In this document: positions 31,980-42,667 of the stretch, in pieces
Position numbering within the stretch: the first letter of the stretch is position 1
Layout of the letters: each line of letters begins with the position of its first letter
Source: Beroe ovata
Lineage: Eukaryota; Ctenophora; Nuda; Beroida; Beroidae
Reading direction: 5' to 3'
Assembly: GCA_946803715.1 (NCBI GenBank)
Contig: CAMPET010000080.1
Location: 243,444 to 288,227 of the forward strand
Length of the DNA stretch: 44,784 bases
Program-made: the position numbers and the translations under genes
Notes under the pieces: generated by a model
Told to the model about the DNA's origin: nothing
Databases searched by the model: none
What the model saw: only the letters and a program-made list of their open reading frames with translations

Positions 31980-32975
31980 ATGATTGGACGATTTCTTGGA
32001 TACTTAAGAGCAAAGAAACTTGCTACTATCGGATTTGCTACAGCTGCTGTTGGAGGAACTGTTGTGCTTGAGAATTACCAGGATCCAGATGATTCTCTTT
32101 TTCAAAAAGTCAGCTCTTCTATCACACAAAACCGTGGTCTAAATCATGGCGCCTTTTCCATTGTTGCCCAGGCTAAAGTTGTTGAACCACAACCACTCAT
32201 CACGAATATAACAACTATCAGTGATGAAGATGTGTTACTTAAGAGAAGAAATGATATCATGAAATTCGGGTACCCCACAATGGACAATATCAGACAATTT
32301 CAGGACCATGTCCTTGCATACAGTAACGTTCACAAGGGTCCACTATGGGTATGTGAACACTTATCTGAGTACAATGTGAGCATGAATAAAAACGTCAAGA
32401 GGGAGAACTCCAAGTTTGTTCCTGATAGCAACGTTCATCCGATTTTCCGTGCATATAACAGTGACTATCTAAACAGTGGGTATGACAGAGGCCACCTTGC
32501 GGCAGCAGCAAATCACAGACACAACCAATCCTCAATGGATGAAACTTTTTACCTCTCGAATATTTGTCCACAAACTGGCAAAGGTCTGAATAGGAGCAAG
32601 TGGAACGAGTTAGAGAAAAGAGCTAGGGCTCTGGCCAGGAAACATGGGTCAGCACATGTCCTTACTGGACCACTTTATCTCCCAGTTGTTATTGGCAACG
32701 AGAAGTTCATGAAGTATCAACTGATTGGAAACAACAATGTTGCCGTCCCAACACACTTCTTCAAAGTTATTGTTTCGCCGTCCAAGGGCGGGGGATACAT
32801 TTTGGAGTCCTATGTGATGCCTAATGAGGAAATCAGGGACGACATTCCTATCTTTTCGTACTCAGTTCCGAAGTCATCTATTGAGAAAGGTGCTGGATTC
32901 TTTATCTTTGAATACATAGCAGACAGCCAATACAGAACAATTAATGGACATCCCAATCCAGACTTCCTAGGTTGA
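31980..32975 (+). CDS. ENDOG: Endonuclease G, mitochondrial
   Basis: An uninterrupted frame of 331 residues. A basic N-terminus with one hydrophobic helix (about residues 12-32) is a mitochondrial targeting/anchor segment. The DNA/RNA non-specific endonuclease domain (about 100-325) has the catalytic DRGH motif with His172, then LAAAANHR, FYLSNICPQ with the Mg2+-binding Asn further on (LNRSKWNELE), and VAVPTHFFKV. ENDOG degrades nucleic acid in mitochondria and after release during cell death. The frame is open from a TTG at 31977; the ATG at 31980 is taken as the start. The length exceeds human (297) mostly at the N-terminus and linker. It is intronless in the coding part. Confidence 0.95.
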   Translation: MIGRFLGYLRAKKLATIGFATAAVGGTVVLENYQDPDDSLFQKVSSSITQNRGLNHGAFSIVAQAKVVEPQPLITNITTISDEDVLLKRRNDIMKFGYPTMDNIRQFQDHVLAYSNVHKGPLWVCEHLSEYNVSMNKNVKRENSKFVPDSNVHPIFRAYNSDYLNSGYDRGHLAAAANHRHNQSSMDETFYLSNICPQTGKGLNRSKWNELEKRARALARKHGSAHVLTGPLYLPVVIGNEKFMKYQLIGNNNVAVPTHFFKVIVSPSKGGGYILESYVMPNEEIRDDIPIFSYSVPKSSIEKGAGFFIFEYIADSQYRTINGHPNPDFLG

Positions 32976-33352
32976 TTGAACTGAAATAGATCAAAATTCG
33001 TAGGATTTGATTTAGATTTGATAATCAATGATGCTTCCATATCATGGAGCTTATGCCTGTTTAACATTTTAGCACTTTATTTGGATACAGAAATCCTGCA
33101 AGGATTCCCAGTAATTTATTACCAGTCCTACAGCAAATATAATTTGTAAATAGCCCGCCCTTCTTTTCTATGATGTGCTTTGTTGATTGTTATCTTCCAA
33201 GAAGATGAGGTTTAAATAAGGAAGTGATTCCTCAAACGTGTGCTATTTCTCGTGTCTCTTGGAAACCTCACGATGAATTATACTTTGTCTCTTTTTTAAA
33301 AAGTGACTTGCATTGAATATTAAATTTATTTGTTTCACCCAGGCCTTAGGAA
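32976..33352. other. Spacer between ENDOG and ILRUN
   Basis: No gene seen. A pyrimidine-rich AG at about 33340 just before the ILRUN start suggests a 5' UTR intron acceptor. Confidence 0.5.
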
Positions 33353-34473
33353 ATGACCATGGAAGTTGATCTTGATCACGAACTTATGAATTCATTCAAA
33401 ACAATGAACACTACAGACAAGGATGTCCTTATCAATGAATTTTTGAGGGTTAGTTTTGATCAATCGTATTCTTCATCAACATTTTGTGATCAAACACGTC
33501 TCAATCGATTGTCCATTCATTATGATTTTCATTTCAGGTACTTGGGAGCCAGCCTAATGCTGCTGAAGGGGAATTCTATCTGGACATGGCTAATTGGAAT
33601 CTTCAAGAAGCGGTTTCTGCCTGGATGGATGTCCATCACCCTCGAAACAACCCACTTACAATGAGATTCGTCCAGGTTAGGTCTTGATAACTTTAAACTC
33701 AAACTGAATTGTTGTAGTCCTTGTTTTGTTGATACTCATCTGCAATTGTCTCTTCCTCAGGATATAACTATTGGTGAGGGTGAGAGTATTCCACCTAGTA
33801 CTACCTTCACAAAGACCTGGAGAATACGAAACTCTGGAATTGAAACGTGGCCGGCAGGTTGTACACTCCGATTCACTGACGGTGATCAGTTGTCCACTTA
33901 CACTCAGGTAGAGAGATTTAGTAGAGATTCATTTCACTATCCCACAGCAGGATCGAAATCTTTCCGTCAAACCATATCCAATTCACCAATCGCAGGTTTC
34001 AGTCGGTCCAGTCCAACCTAACAGAGAGATAGACATCAGTGTGGAGATGTGTTCTCCACCCACTGCGGGGATGTATCAAGGAAAATGGAGAATGTGCAAT
34101 CCATCGGGCAATTACTTTGGAGGTTTGATGAATGTATTTCAGTTTAGTAAGCTTGAATAGCGATACATAGTGATACGATACATTTGAAATCATCTACATC
34201 ATACAATCCGAAGATCATGTGATAGACGAACGTGTTCCTCAGATGCGATTTGGGTGATCATATGTGTTGACGCAGGGGGTGTTCTCGGTGTCACTCAGCA
34301 ACTGAACTCTTCATCCTTTGACTTTCACAATACCTCCTCGAGTTCTGATGGCCCTATTTCTAATCCGTTTAATATGGGAATGGTATGTATGTGTACAACT
34401 GAATAATACTTGATAGATTTCAAGATTTCAGTGTTAACTTAAACTAATCTGTACCTAACATTTTCAGGAATAA
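33353..34473 (+). CDS. ILRUN: ILRUN-like protein (C6orf106 family)
   Basis: Six exons, 33353-33448, 33538-33675, 33761-33907, 33996-34122, 34243-34382 and 34468-34473, give 217 residues. The first part is a UBA-like region (ELMNSF...TTDKDVLINEF, then FYLDMANWNLQEAV). The second is an NBR1-type FW (four-tryptophan) domain with DITIGEGESIPPSTTF, KTWRIRNSG, TWPAGC, MYQGKWRMC and WVI. In vertebrates ILRUN restrains IRF3/p300-dependent interferon and TNF expression. The C-terminal disordered tail is much shorter than in human (about 298 residues); the last exon carries only one codon and the stop (GAATAA). Failure to splice the last intron would add only a few codons before another stop. The start could also be the second Met (33359). 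Confidence 0.92.
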
Positions 34474-35431
34474 AAGTATAAGAAACAGATGCTAAAGGCA
34501 CATGAAACAAACATGTATCATATTTGGTTATTTATTTGTAGATCTCAAACTCAGATTCAATGGCGGACTTCAGGTCCCTAATACTTTAGCTTTGTATCAT
34601 CATGAGTGGTAAACTAATATCTTGAAAGGTATACTTTTTGCGAGATTGAATCCTAAATTCAAAGTTCATACTAGTGCATCGAGGTTGTTACGTGAAAATC
34701 CATCTTTATTTATTGTAACTATCTATAGCATAGGTTTCTGAGCTTAGCGCCCGCTTATTGGATGAATAAAGCCATCACCACTGAATCGAAAACACGATAA
34801 ACCCGCTACCACAGAAATCTGCATCCTGGTTTCATTCATTCAATAATTTTAACTTGCATTGGTTTATATTGTAGTGTTTTTATTTCTCAACATTGTAACC
34901 AATCATCTTTGCATGAGGATAAAGAAATAAGGGAAATCCCATTTTTATTTCCCCAAAGAATCCTCTGAGACTCTGATCACTCAAGGACTCTACATTTTAT
35001 GAGGAGCTATGTGACTTTTATGTTGCCATTTCTTCGCTTCTCTTCAGTCCATAGGCTCAAATTCGATCATCTTATACACACATAAAAGTCACAATTATGC
35101 AAACTTAGTTGGGAACGGTGATACTATGAATGTCAAAAGTGTACATGATCAATCTTTTTGAGTATTTAATGATGTGTGAGTGAAATTTGTACGGCGATTT
35201 AAATGAATTGGTATTTGTTCAAGCTTTTAAAATGTTGAAGATGTGACAATCGATTGAACAGTTGTAACAATTTGAAGAATTCATTGTAATCTTATCTAAG
35301 TAACAAGTTCATGTGTTTTTACTGCCAAACTCAGATTCATTTCTTCACACCTAAAACAATCGAACCATTGAAAAGCAGTAGGTAGTTTTCCATTCTTCAA
35401 GTTATCACAATAGCAGTATCTCTTGTTAGAT
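34474..35431. other. Intergenic between ILRUN and EEFSEC
   Basis: About 960 bp of AT-rich DNA with no recognisable gene, repeat or RNA on either strand. Confidence 0.55.
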
Positions 35432-37006
35432 ATGTCTTTCACTAACTTTAACATTGGTATTCTTGGTCACGTTGACAGCGGTAAAACCACACTTGCCAAA
35501 GCTCTCAGTGAGGTTGCTTCCACCGCCTGTTTCGACAAGAACCCCCAAAGCAAGGAAAGGGGCATCACTCTCGACTTGGGATTCTCCTCCTTCACCCTCC
35601 CCTATCCACGACATCTGGGAGGTGACTTTGACAACTTGCTCGTAACTCTGGTAGATTGCCCGGGACATGCATCTCTGTTAAAAACTGTGATTGGTGGCGC
35701 TCACATCATCGATATGATGATACTGGTTGTGGATATCGTCAAGGGAATACAAACACAGACGGCAGAGTGTCTTATCATCGGGGAGCTGACCTGTGATAAC
35801 TTGCTGGTGGTGTTGAACAAGACTGATCTGATTGATGCTGATAAGAGAGCTGATAAGATAGAGAGGGTGAAGAAGAAGATCAGCCTGACTCTGTCGAAAA
35901 CCAAATTCAAGAATGCACCGATAGTGGCATGTTCTGCATCTGAGAGCGTAGGCGTGACTGAGCTGATCAGTGTTATATCGAACAATGTCAAGATTGGGAC
36001 ACGGAATCTCACTGATCCATTTGTTTTCTCAGTTGATCATTGCTTTGCTGTTCGCGGTCAGGGGACTGTCATGACCGGGACTTGCCTATCTGGCTGCATC
36101 AATGTCAATGAAACTGTGAAAATATCAGATACTAAACTAGAGCGGAAAGTGAAGAGTATCCAGGTCTTTAGGAAGTCCGTGGAGAAACTGGGACAAGGGG
36201 ATAGAGCAGGCATCTGTGTTTCTCAATTCGACCCCAAGTTGATGGAGAGAGGTTTAGTTTTTACTGGGGACATGGTTAAAACGGTCTATGGAGCTATAAT
36301 TGATCTGAATAAAGTCCCCTACTACAGAGGGAGCATTACCACCAAGATGAAATACCATGTCAGCATTGGTCATGAGACAGTACTGGCCAAAATCATATTC
36401 TTCAAACCAGAATCAGATTCAGTGAAGTTTGAAATCGGGAATGAATATTTGTTCCAAGAAACATACACCGAAGGAGACAAATGTTTCGCCCTCCTCCAGT
36501 TTGAACACCCGGTGATGTGTATTGAGAGCAGTATGGTGATCATATCGCGACTCGATATGGATATCAATACTCCTGCTTGCCGTATCGCTTTCTACGGGAC
36601 ACTCCACCATATTTTCACTGATCCCGCATATCAGACATCGAGCTTGCCCGAGCTGAAGATATTCAAGTATAAGGAAAGAGAGGGTGTGGTAGAGAGGATG
36701 AATGATGACCACACTGTCATAGCCAGGGATATTTTCAAGAAGGAAACCAACATTGACTTGTTTTGTAATCTGAAAGTGAGTCTCACCAGTGGTGAAGTGG
36801 GTCGGATTGAGGGCAGTTTTGGTCAGAGTGGAAAAGTTAAGATATACGTACCCGATGGACTGGCAGATGAGACTAAACAGAAACTTGCATCTAGGAGAAA
36901 GAAGGGAAAAGACACAGCTGATGATCATGTGAACAGTGAGAAAATTGGGGTTAAGTTGGTTTTCAAACGGTATATCTTTGATGTTAAAAAGCAGATGCTT
37001 CAATAA
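35432..37006 (+). CDS. EEFSEC: Selenocysteine-specific elongation factor eEFSec
   Basis: A single-exon frame of 524 residues. G1 is GHVDSGKT (residues 12-19), followed by switch I SKERGITLDLGFS, G3 VDCPGHA and G4 NKTD. After the EF-Tu-like GTPase and beta-barrel domains (FSVDHCFAVRGQGTVMTGT) comes domain IV, with FGQSGKVKIYVPDG and the C-terminus FKRYIFDVKKQML. eEFSec brings Sec-tRNA to in-frame UGA codons with SECIS/SBP2, so its presence implies that this animal makes selenoproteins. Human has about 596 residues; this copy lacks the human linker insertions. The frame opens at a TTG (35423), but the ATG at 35432 fits the family. The coding region has no intron. Confidence 0.97.
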   Translation: MSFTNFNIGILGHVDSGKTTLAKALSEVASTACFDKNPQSKERGITLDLGFSSFTLPYPRHLGGDFDNLLVTLVDCPGHASLLKTVIGGAHIIDMMILVVDIVKGIQTQTAECLIIGELTCDNLLVVLNKTDLIDADKRADKIERVKKKISLTLSKTKFKNAPIVACSASESVGVTELISVISNNVKIGTRNLTDPFVFSVDHCFAVRGQGTVMTGTCLSGCINVNETVKISDTKLERKVKSIQVFRKSVEKLGQGDRAGICVSQFDPKLMERGLVFTGDMVKTVYGAIIDLNKVPYYRGSITTKMKYHVSIGHETVLAKIIFFKPESDSVKFEIGNEYLFQETYTEGDKCFALLQFEHPVMCIESSMVIISRLDMDINTPACRIAFYGTLHHIFTDPAYQTSSLPELKIFKYKEREGVVERMNDDHTVIARDIFKKETNIDLFCNLKVSLTSGEVGRIEGSFGQSGKVKIYVPDGLADETKQKLASRRKKGKDTADDHVNSEKIGVKLVFKRYIFDVKKQMLQ

Positions 37007-37193
37007 CGACTGAACTTTAGATTTCGTTTAGATAATTGTTGTGTTTATTTTGATTATTCTGATTGATATTTTGATTTTTATACTTTATACTGTTTCAATA
37101 CATCATGTCAGAAACGCTTGCCATTTCCCGAACTAATGATTAATGTCTCACATTTGTAATCTCCCATATCATTACAATTTGTCTCACTAGAGC

Positions 37194-39067
37194 ATGGCCG
37201 AGATAGATCACTCCCAACTCTACTCTGAAATATTGGAGAACTATGCAGAATTTCGACAACGAGTGTCTGATCTCAACAACTCAACAACTAAGTGCAAGGA
37301 GTCAATCACCAGGTAAGATGTGTGATGATTTGAAATCGGAGACCTAATTGATGATCTTCGCTTGTTATAAAGTGCATGAACTGATTCATGATCTGTTTCA
37401 TATAGAATATCTTCTCAAATTTTTCAGGTACGAAGCTGCGATGGAGGAGTTTGAAACAACGGACGAGGAAGTGAAGAAAACTGTAGAGTCTCGGGTGAGT
37501 CACTCACTTCCCTCTCCGATCTTCGGTTTTTGTTACGATTCCCTGCCTAATACCTCGGATGATGAATAATACTAGCAATGTTGTAATTAACATTTTGCTG
37601 TTGTACCAACCCATGCGGAGGAACCTATATTCGAGACATTGTTATTTTCTCTCTCCAGAGACAAGAGATCGAGGACATGACGAACTATCTCCCAAAACAG
37701 AACAACCTCCTCCTCACACTCTTTGTGGGAGATTTCAATGTTGTCCTGCCCCGAAAAGAGGACAAGATAAGGTGCCGTGTTTTGGCTATCATTGCGATCT
37801 ACTAACAATCTCACTAATCTTGTATCACCCCACCGACTCTTAAATCAAGACTGATAGACAACACCAATGAAACTCCAAAATGATGGATGAACAAAACCCC
37901 CCCACTCTCTCTCGACTCTCACATTCCCCCCAGGTATAAACTACAGTATGAAAAGTTCAAGTTGTGGTACATCATCGGTCAACTCGTTTTTTCCTCCCTC
38001 AACATTGTGTGTGGACCGTGTCGGATTGTGGAGGGGTTCTTACAGTTCTACCTCGTGTGGTTCTACTGTAACCTCACTATGAAGGTGATGTTGTGAGATA
38101 TCCAAATCATAATCATTTTTAATATCTAGATCATAATGTGAGGAATGTTGACGCTGAGTTTCCCACAGGAATCAATCCTGGTAGCGAATGGTAGTCGAAT
38201 CAGAATGTGGTGGCTGGTTCAGCACTATCTCGATATCATCCTATACGGATTTCTCCTAGTCCGACCGGACGGAGACTTCAGCTTGCAGTTCTCCCTCTAC
38301 ATCTTCTACATGAGCGGATGCCAGGTCCTACAGTTCTATTACCAGGTGATCCCTCTCTCTCTCTATGATTAAATTGTGAAGTGGCGCTACTGTGGGGCTC
38401 ACTGTGTTATGATTGCAATCTGACACTTGTAACACCAGGCCGGCTCGCTATACAAGTTACGCGCTCTGGGCCGGGCAAACAGCATGGAGGTCTCAGCAGA
38501 GGGTCTGCGAGTCAAGACATACGCTGACCTCCAGTTCCTTACTCCGTTCTTTATCCTGCTGTACCTATTCCAGATGTATAACGGATATATTCTGTGGGGT
38601 GTGGCACCTCAACACCCCCCTGACATGAGGTGAACTACCACGCGTTACCATGCGTTACCATGGTTACTAGTTCACTGTTACCATGGTTACCAGTCATTAC
38701 CATCCCCTCTTACCCGTGCACAGGTGGGAAGTTATACTCTGTAGTTTTCTCTTCATTGCGATATCACTGGGGAACCTATTCACACTGACTCACGTTGTTA
38801 TACTCAAACATCAGGTAACACTCAGAGAGTGTCCATTTCTCTCACTTTACCAACATTTTCTCGCTTTATTACTCCCTTCTGCCCAATTTCCTTTTCTCTG
38901 AACGTTGCTATGGTAACTCCACTTATTCTCATTCACTATTGTTGCTATGGTGATAACTCTCTATGTTGCAGTTGCACAAGATTGTTGCTAACAATGGTGT
39001 ACTCCGGCGAAGTTTTTCTGGGACACTCCTCGACACTCTGGCCAAAGACCCACAGAAAATGTCCTGA
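37194..39067 (+). CDS. TMEM120: TMEM120 (TACAN) membrane protein
   Basis: Eight exons, 37194-37312, 37428-37494, 37659-37771, 37934-38084, 38169-38345, 38439-38629, 38724-38814 and 38972-39067, give 334 residues. An N-terminal coiled coil (about 1-90) is followed by six membrane helices. The best-conserved blocks are YEKFKLWYIIG, ESILVANGSRIRMWW, QFYYQAGSLYKLRALG and GNLFTLTHVVILKHQ. TMEM120A/B bind coenzyme A and resemble ELOVL fatty-acid elongases in fold; a mechanosensitive channel role has been proposed and disputed. The protein sits in the nuclear envelope/ER or plasma membrane of vertebrate cells. Introns 6 and 7 contain GTTRCCATGGTWAC palindromes. The gene starts 187 bp after EEFSEC. 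Confidence 0.94.
38654..38690. promoter_or_regulatory. Two X-box-like palindromes (TMEM120 intron 6)
   Basis: GTTACCATGGTTAC occurs at 38654-38667 and again at 38677-38690, 23 bp apart, after a further degenerate copy at about 38644. All lie in a 94-bp intron. Confidence 0.45.
38904..38917. promoter_or_regulatory. X-box-like palindrome (TMEM120 intron 7)
   Basis: GTTGCTATGGTAAC matches the RFX X-box pattern; a partial copy (GTTGCTATGGTGAT) follows at 38941. Confidence 0.42.
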
Positions 39068-39413
39068 TGTCATCACTATTGACTTTCTCATTCTTGATAT
39101 AAACACTTGACGTGGAACTCGTCATGACACCAGTTTTTGGTAATTACAGTCGATTATAATTATAGTCGTGTTAATTTTGTGATATTTTATAATTTGAAAA
39201 GTTTAATCGAGGAATTTATTTGAATAAGTTGTTAAATTTTACAATCTCGATATAATTGTATGTCGATTGTCCTTGTTAGAGACATTGTTTGATGCGCAGG
39301 AGAAGCTTTGAATTGAAAAAACTCAATCTCGCGATTATACACAACTCTCCACAACAAAACAACTTTACCTCTAACATAGCTTCTCTCAACTATCATGACA
39401 ATTACTCAATAGT
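39068..39413. other. Spacer between TMEM120 and RBM8A
   Basis: AT-rich, no gene seen; the TMEM120 3' UTR and the RBM8A promoter/5' UTR are expected here. Confidence 0.5.
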
Positions 39414-42223
39414 ATGGCAGATATCGTTATCACTCGAGAGAGCGAGGATGTGACAATGGATGATGACGAGATAGACCGACTCAAGAAGTCAGCCTCCAAG
39501 AGGAAGGGAAGAGGTGCGTGTGTGACCCTGTCAAATACTGTCTGACAGTAACGGAATGTATGCTTATTACGGGTTACCATGGTAACTGAATCATGAATTC
39601 GCGCAGGTCTGGCAAAGTCCGATGTTCTGAAGGGGGATTTCGAGGAGCTGGAAGGAGACTCACGGCCCGGAGCCGCACAGAAATCCATAGAGGGGTGGAT
39701 CATCTTCGTGACCAATGTTCACATAGAGGCTACAGAGAACGATATCTTCGACAAGTTCTCAGAGTTTGGTGAGTTGAAACTTCCCTGATGTCCTGATTTC
39801 CATATTCCTGTGGTATGAAAATCAACTCAGATTTTCATACCTCATGTATGTTTGAGACAGCGTGAGTCTGTTCTACTCCCTTCTAATCCTTTTAATTTCT
39901 TCTCTCCCAACTAATTTCCACCAATCAGGAGAGATAAAGAATCTGCATGCTAATCTGGACAGAAGGACCGGGTATCTCAAGGGATACGTTTGTATCGAGT
40001 ACGAGCAACACAACGGTGAGTGTGATAGTGTGTTAAAGAAATCACATGGATCTATATGAGTGCATGGGATAAGGCTCACTGGGGTTCTCTCATCGACTGT
40101 TACATGAAATCTCAGGGGAGCGAGATAGGGCAAAAATTCGACCAGGAATCGACTCAGCGTCCAAAAATACCCTGGAATAGCCGGTATTCGTGTGAAAATT
40201 GGTCAAAAAATTTTCCTCGCATTTTGGATCTGAGTATCGTTAAAAATGTAATCGCGAAAATCAGTGGGACACACTAATACCAAAAAACCGTCAAATACAA
40301 ATTTGCAGGAAAAAATCTAGAAATAGGTGTTCCTAGCCTATTTTTTGACGTAGAATTCGAATCTGGTGGAATTTCTAGGCTAGCTCATCGGGAAATTAGA
40401 GAAAATCATGAGTTGTTCTCAGATGTGAGGTTCGAGGTCACATGACCAACAGCTCCTCAGGGGAGCGAGATAGGCCCAAAATTCGACCAGGAATCGATTC
40501 AGCGTCCAAAAATACCTGTGAATAGCCGGTATTCGTGTGAAAATTTGACAAAAAATTTCCTCGCATTTTTGGATCTGAGTATCAGTAAAAATGTAATCGA
40601 TGATTCCCAAACTTTTATATCTCGTTTTCGGAGGTCTCTAATGGGGACTTAAATAGCTCCGACGACACTTATTTTCCACCAAATCATCTCTCCTACTCTC
40701 ACACTACAAATATCACGGAGTTCGTACTCGCCGTGAGACCACGCCCAAATGGCGATTTCAAACCCGTGGGAAGCTAACACTGCAAAATCGCGAAAATCAA
40801 TGGGACACACAAAAACGGCTAAAATCAATTTTGCAGAAAACATACTAGAAATAGGTGATTCTGGCCTATTTTTTGACGTGGAATTCGAATCCGGAATTAC
40901 TTTTGAGCTAGCACATCAGAAAATAAGAGAAAATCATGAGTTCTTCTCTGATGTGACGTTCGAAGTCACATGACCAACAACTCTTCAGGGAAGCGAGATA
41001 GGCCCAAAATTCGACTAGAAATCGATTCAGCGTTCAAAAATACCTAGGAATAGATGGTATTTTCATAAAAATCCAACAAAAAATTTTCTTCGAATTCCTC
41101 ATGTGAGAATCGCCAGAAAGTGAAGTGAGTGACTCCACACTTTTATACTACGTTTTTGGAGGTCTCTAATGACTACTTTTATGGCACTTATGACACTAAT
41201 TTTCAACCAAATCATCTCTCCTACTCTCACACTACAAATACCAACCCTCCTGACGATCGTGAAGAGTTCATACTCGCCGTGAAGCCACGCCCAAATTGCG
41301 ATTTCAAAACCGTGGGAAGCAATCACTCAAAAACGCGAAAATCAATGGGACACACAAAAACGACTAAAATCAATTTGCCGAAGACATACTAGAAATAGGT
41401 GTTTCTAGCCTACTTCTTGACGTAGAATCCGAATCTGGAGGAATTTTTGGGCTAGCTCATCGGGAAACGGGTGAAAATTCCAATTCCTTATGAGACTTGA
41501 GTGTTGAAGTCACGTGACAGACAGTTCCTCAGGGAAGCAAAATAGAGCCAAAATTCAATCGGGAATCGATTCAGCGTCCAAAATTACCTTAGAAACCATG
41601 GTATTTGCATAAAAATCCAACAAAAAATTTTCATCGGATGTCTGATCTGAGAATCGGTAGAAAGTGAAGTGAGTGACTCCACACTTTTATACTACGTTTT
41701 TGAAGGTCTTTAATGACTAATTTTCTGACACTTACGACAATTATTTTCCACCAAATCATCTCTTCTACTCCCACACTACAAATATCAACCCTTTGAACGA
41801 TCTTGTGGAGTTCGTACTCGCCGTGAAACCACGCCCAAATCACGATATCAAACCTGTGGGAAGTTAACACTGCAAAATCGCGAAAATCAATGGGACACAC
41901 TAATACCAAAAAACGGTCAAAAATAAATTTACTGGATATATACTAGAAATAAGTGTTCCTGGCCTATTTTTTGACGTAGAATTCGAATCTGGAGGAATTT
42001 CTGATCTAGCTCATCGGGAAATCGACAAAAATCCATTTGCCAGGGCTAAATTCTCCATATTTCAGAGGCCCGTGCTGCAGTTGAGCAGATGAACGGCGAG
42101 GACTTTCTCGGACAAGAGCTGAAGGTTGACTGGGCATTCGTGCGACCCGGCAATAAGAAGGGAGGGTCAGGAAAGAGACGGGAGAAGAGACGTGGCAGGA
42201 GTCCAAGTCCTGATACGGAGTGA
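39414..42223 (+). CDS. RBM8A: RBM8A / Y14, exon junction complex core
   Basis: Four exons, 39414-39513, 39607-39768, 39929-40015 and 42066-42223, give 168 residues. An acidic N-terminus with KRKGRG precedes SIEGWIIFVTNVHIEAT, which opens a single RRM (about residues 62-142). RNP1 is LKGYVCIEY and the MAGOH-binding face includes LDRRTGYLKGY. The tail is Lys/Arg-rich with RSPSPD, as in the SR-like phosphorylated end of vertebrate Y14. Y14 pairs with MAGOH and marks spliced mRNA for export and nonsense-mediated decay. Introns 1 and 2 are short, but intron 3 is about 2.05 kb because it holds four tandem copies of a roughly 0.5-kb repeat. Intron 1 carries a perfect GTTACCATGGTAAC palindrome (39573-39586). 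Confidence 0.97.
39573..39586. promoter_or_regulatory. Perfect X-box palindrome (RBM8A intron 1)
   Basis: GTTACCATGGTAAC is a fully symmetric RFX-type X-box. It lies in a 93-bp intron about 160 bp after the start codon. Confidence 0.48.
40113..42030. repeat. Four tandem ~0.53-kb satellite units in RBM8A intron 3
   Basis: Units begin at CAGGG(G/A)AGCGAGAT-like words at 40113, 40458, 40986 and 41530. Units two and three are about 528 and 544 bp, the first is shortened (345 bp) by an internal loss, and the last is cut near the acceptor. Shared phrases include TCGATTCAGCGTCCAAAA, CACCAAATCATCTCTC, AATCAATGGGACACAC and AGTCACATGACCAAC. Minus-strand frames recur in the units with similar translations, but each is broken differently. 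No transposase-like protein or terminal repeat is seen. Confidence 0.92.
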
Positions 42224-42667
42224 TTTCACCATCAGAACTCTGTGATTTAGACAATTTTTAACATGATATGCACGACCCACAATACGTTTCGACGGATCGG
42301 GCAGCTTCTACCCCGTAGCACCTATTCTAATCGCTATTTATCAAGGCACTGCTGGTTTTATGCTGTCTCTTAGTACACTGTTATCAAGTGTGACAAGTTT
42401 CAGAAATCATTGATTCATTCAATAACGTTTGAGTTGGAGAAAACAGAATTTACCCAGCTTCTCGCTATACGTTTATTTGATTGCTCGACATAGAAAATTG
42501 TCTTATTTTTTCTTTCGTGAATGTAAACAACATGGCAAATTGTCTTATTTTCTCTTTCGTGAATTCGTGTGTATCGATATAATGTTGTAACGATGTTACG
42601 TTGGATTCCCAGCTGAAAATCATTCCATCGTATCTCTATACTAGGTTGTCAATGTTCAGAGTTGTTA
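42224..42667. other. Spacer between RBM8A and Pex14-N gene
   Basis: No gene seen. A direct repeat of about 25 bp containing AAATTGTCTTATTTT(T/C)TCTTTCGTGAAT occurs at about 42493 and 42536. Confidence 0.55.

Noticed and set aside
40649-41909. Minus-strand frames repeated in the RBM8A intron satellite
   Set aside because: Similar translations recur only because the DNA is tandemly repeated; starts and stops differ in every unit and no protein family is recognised.
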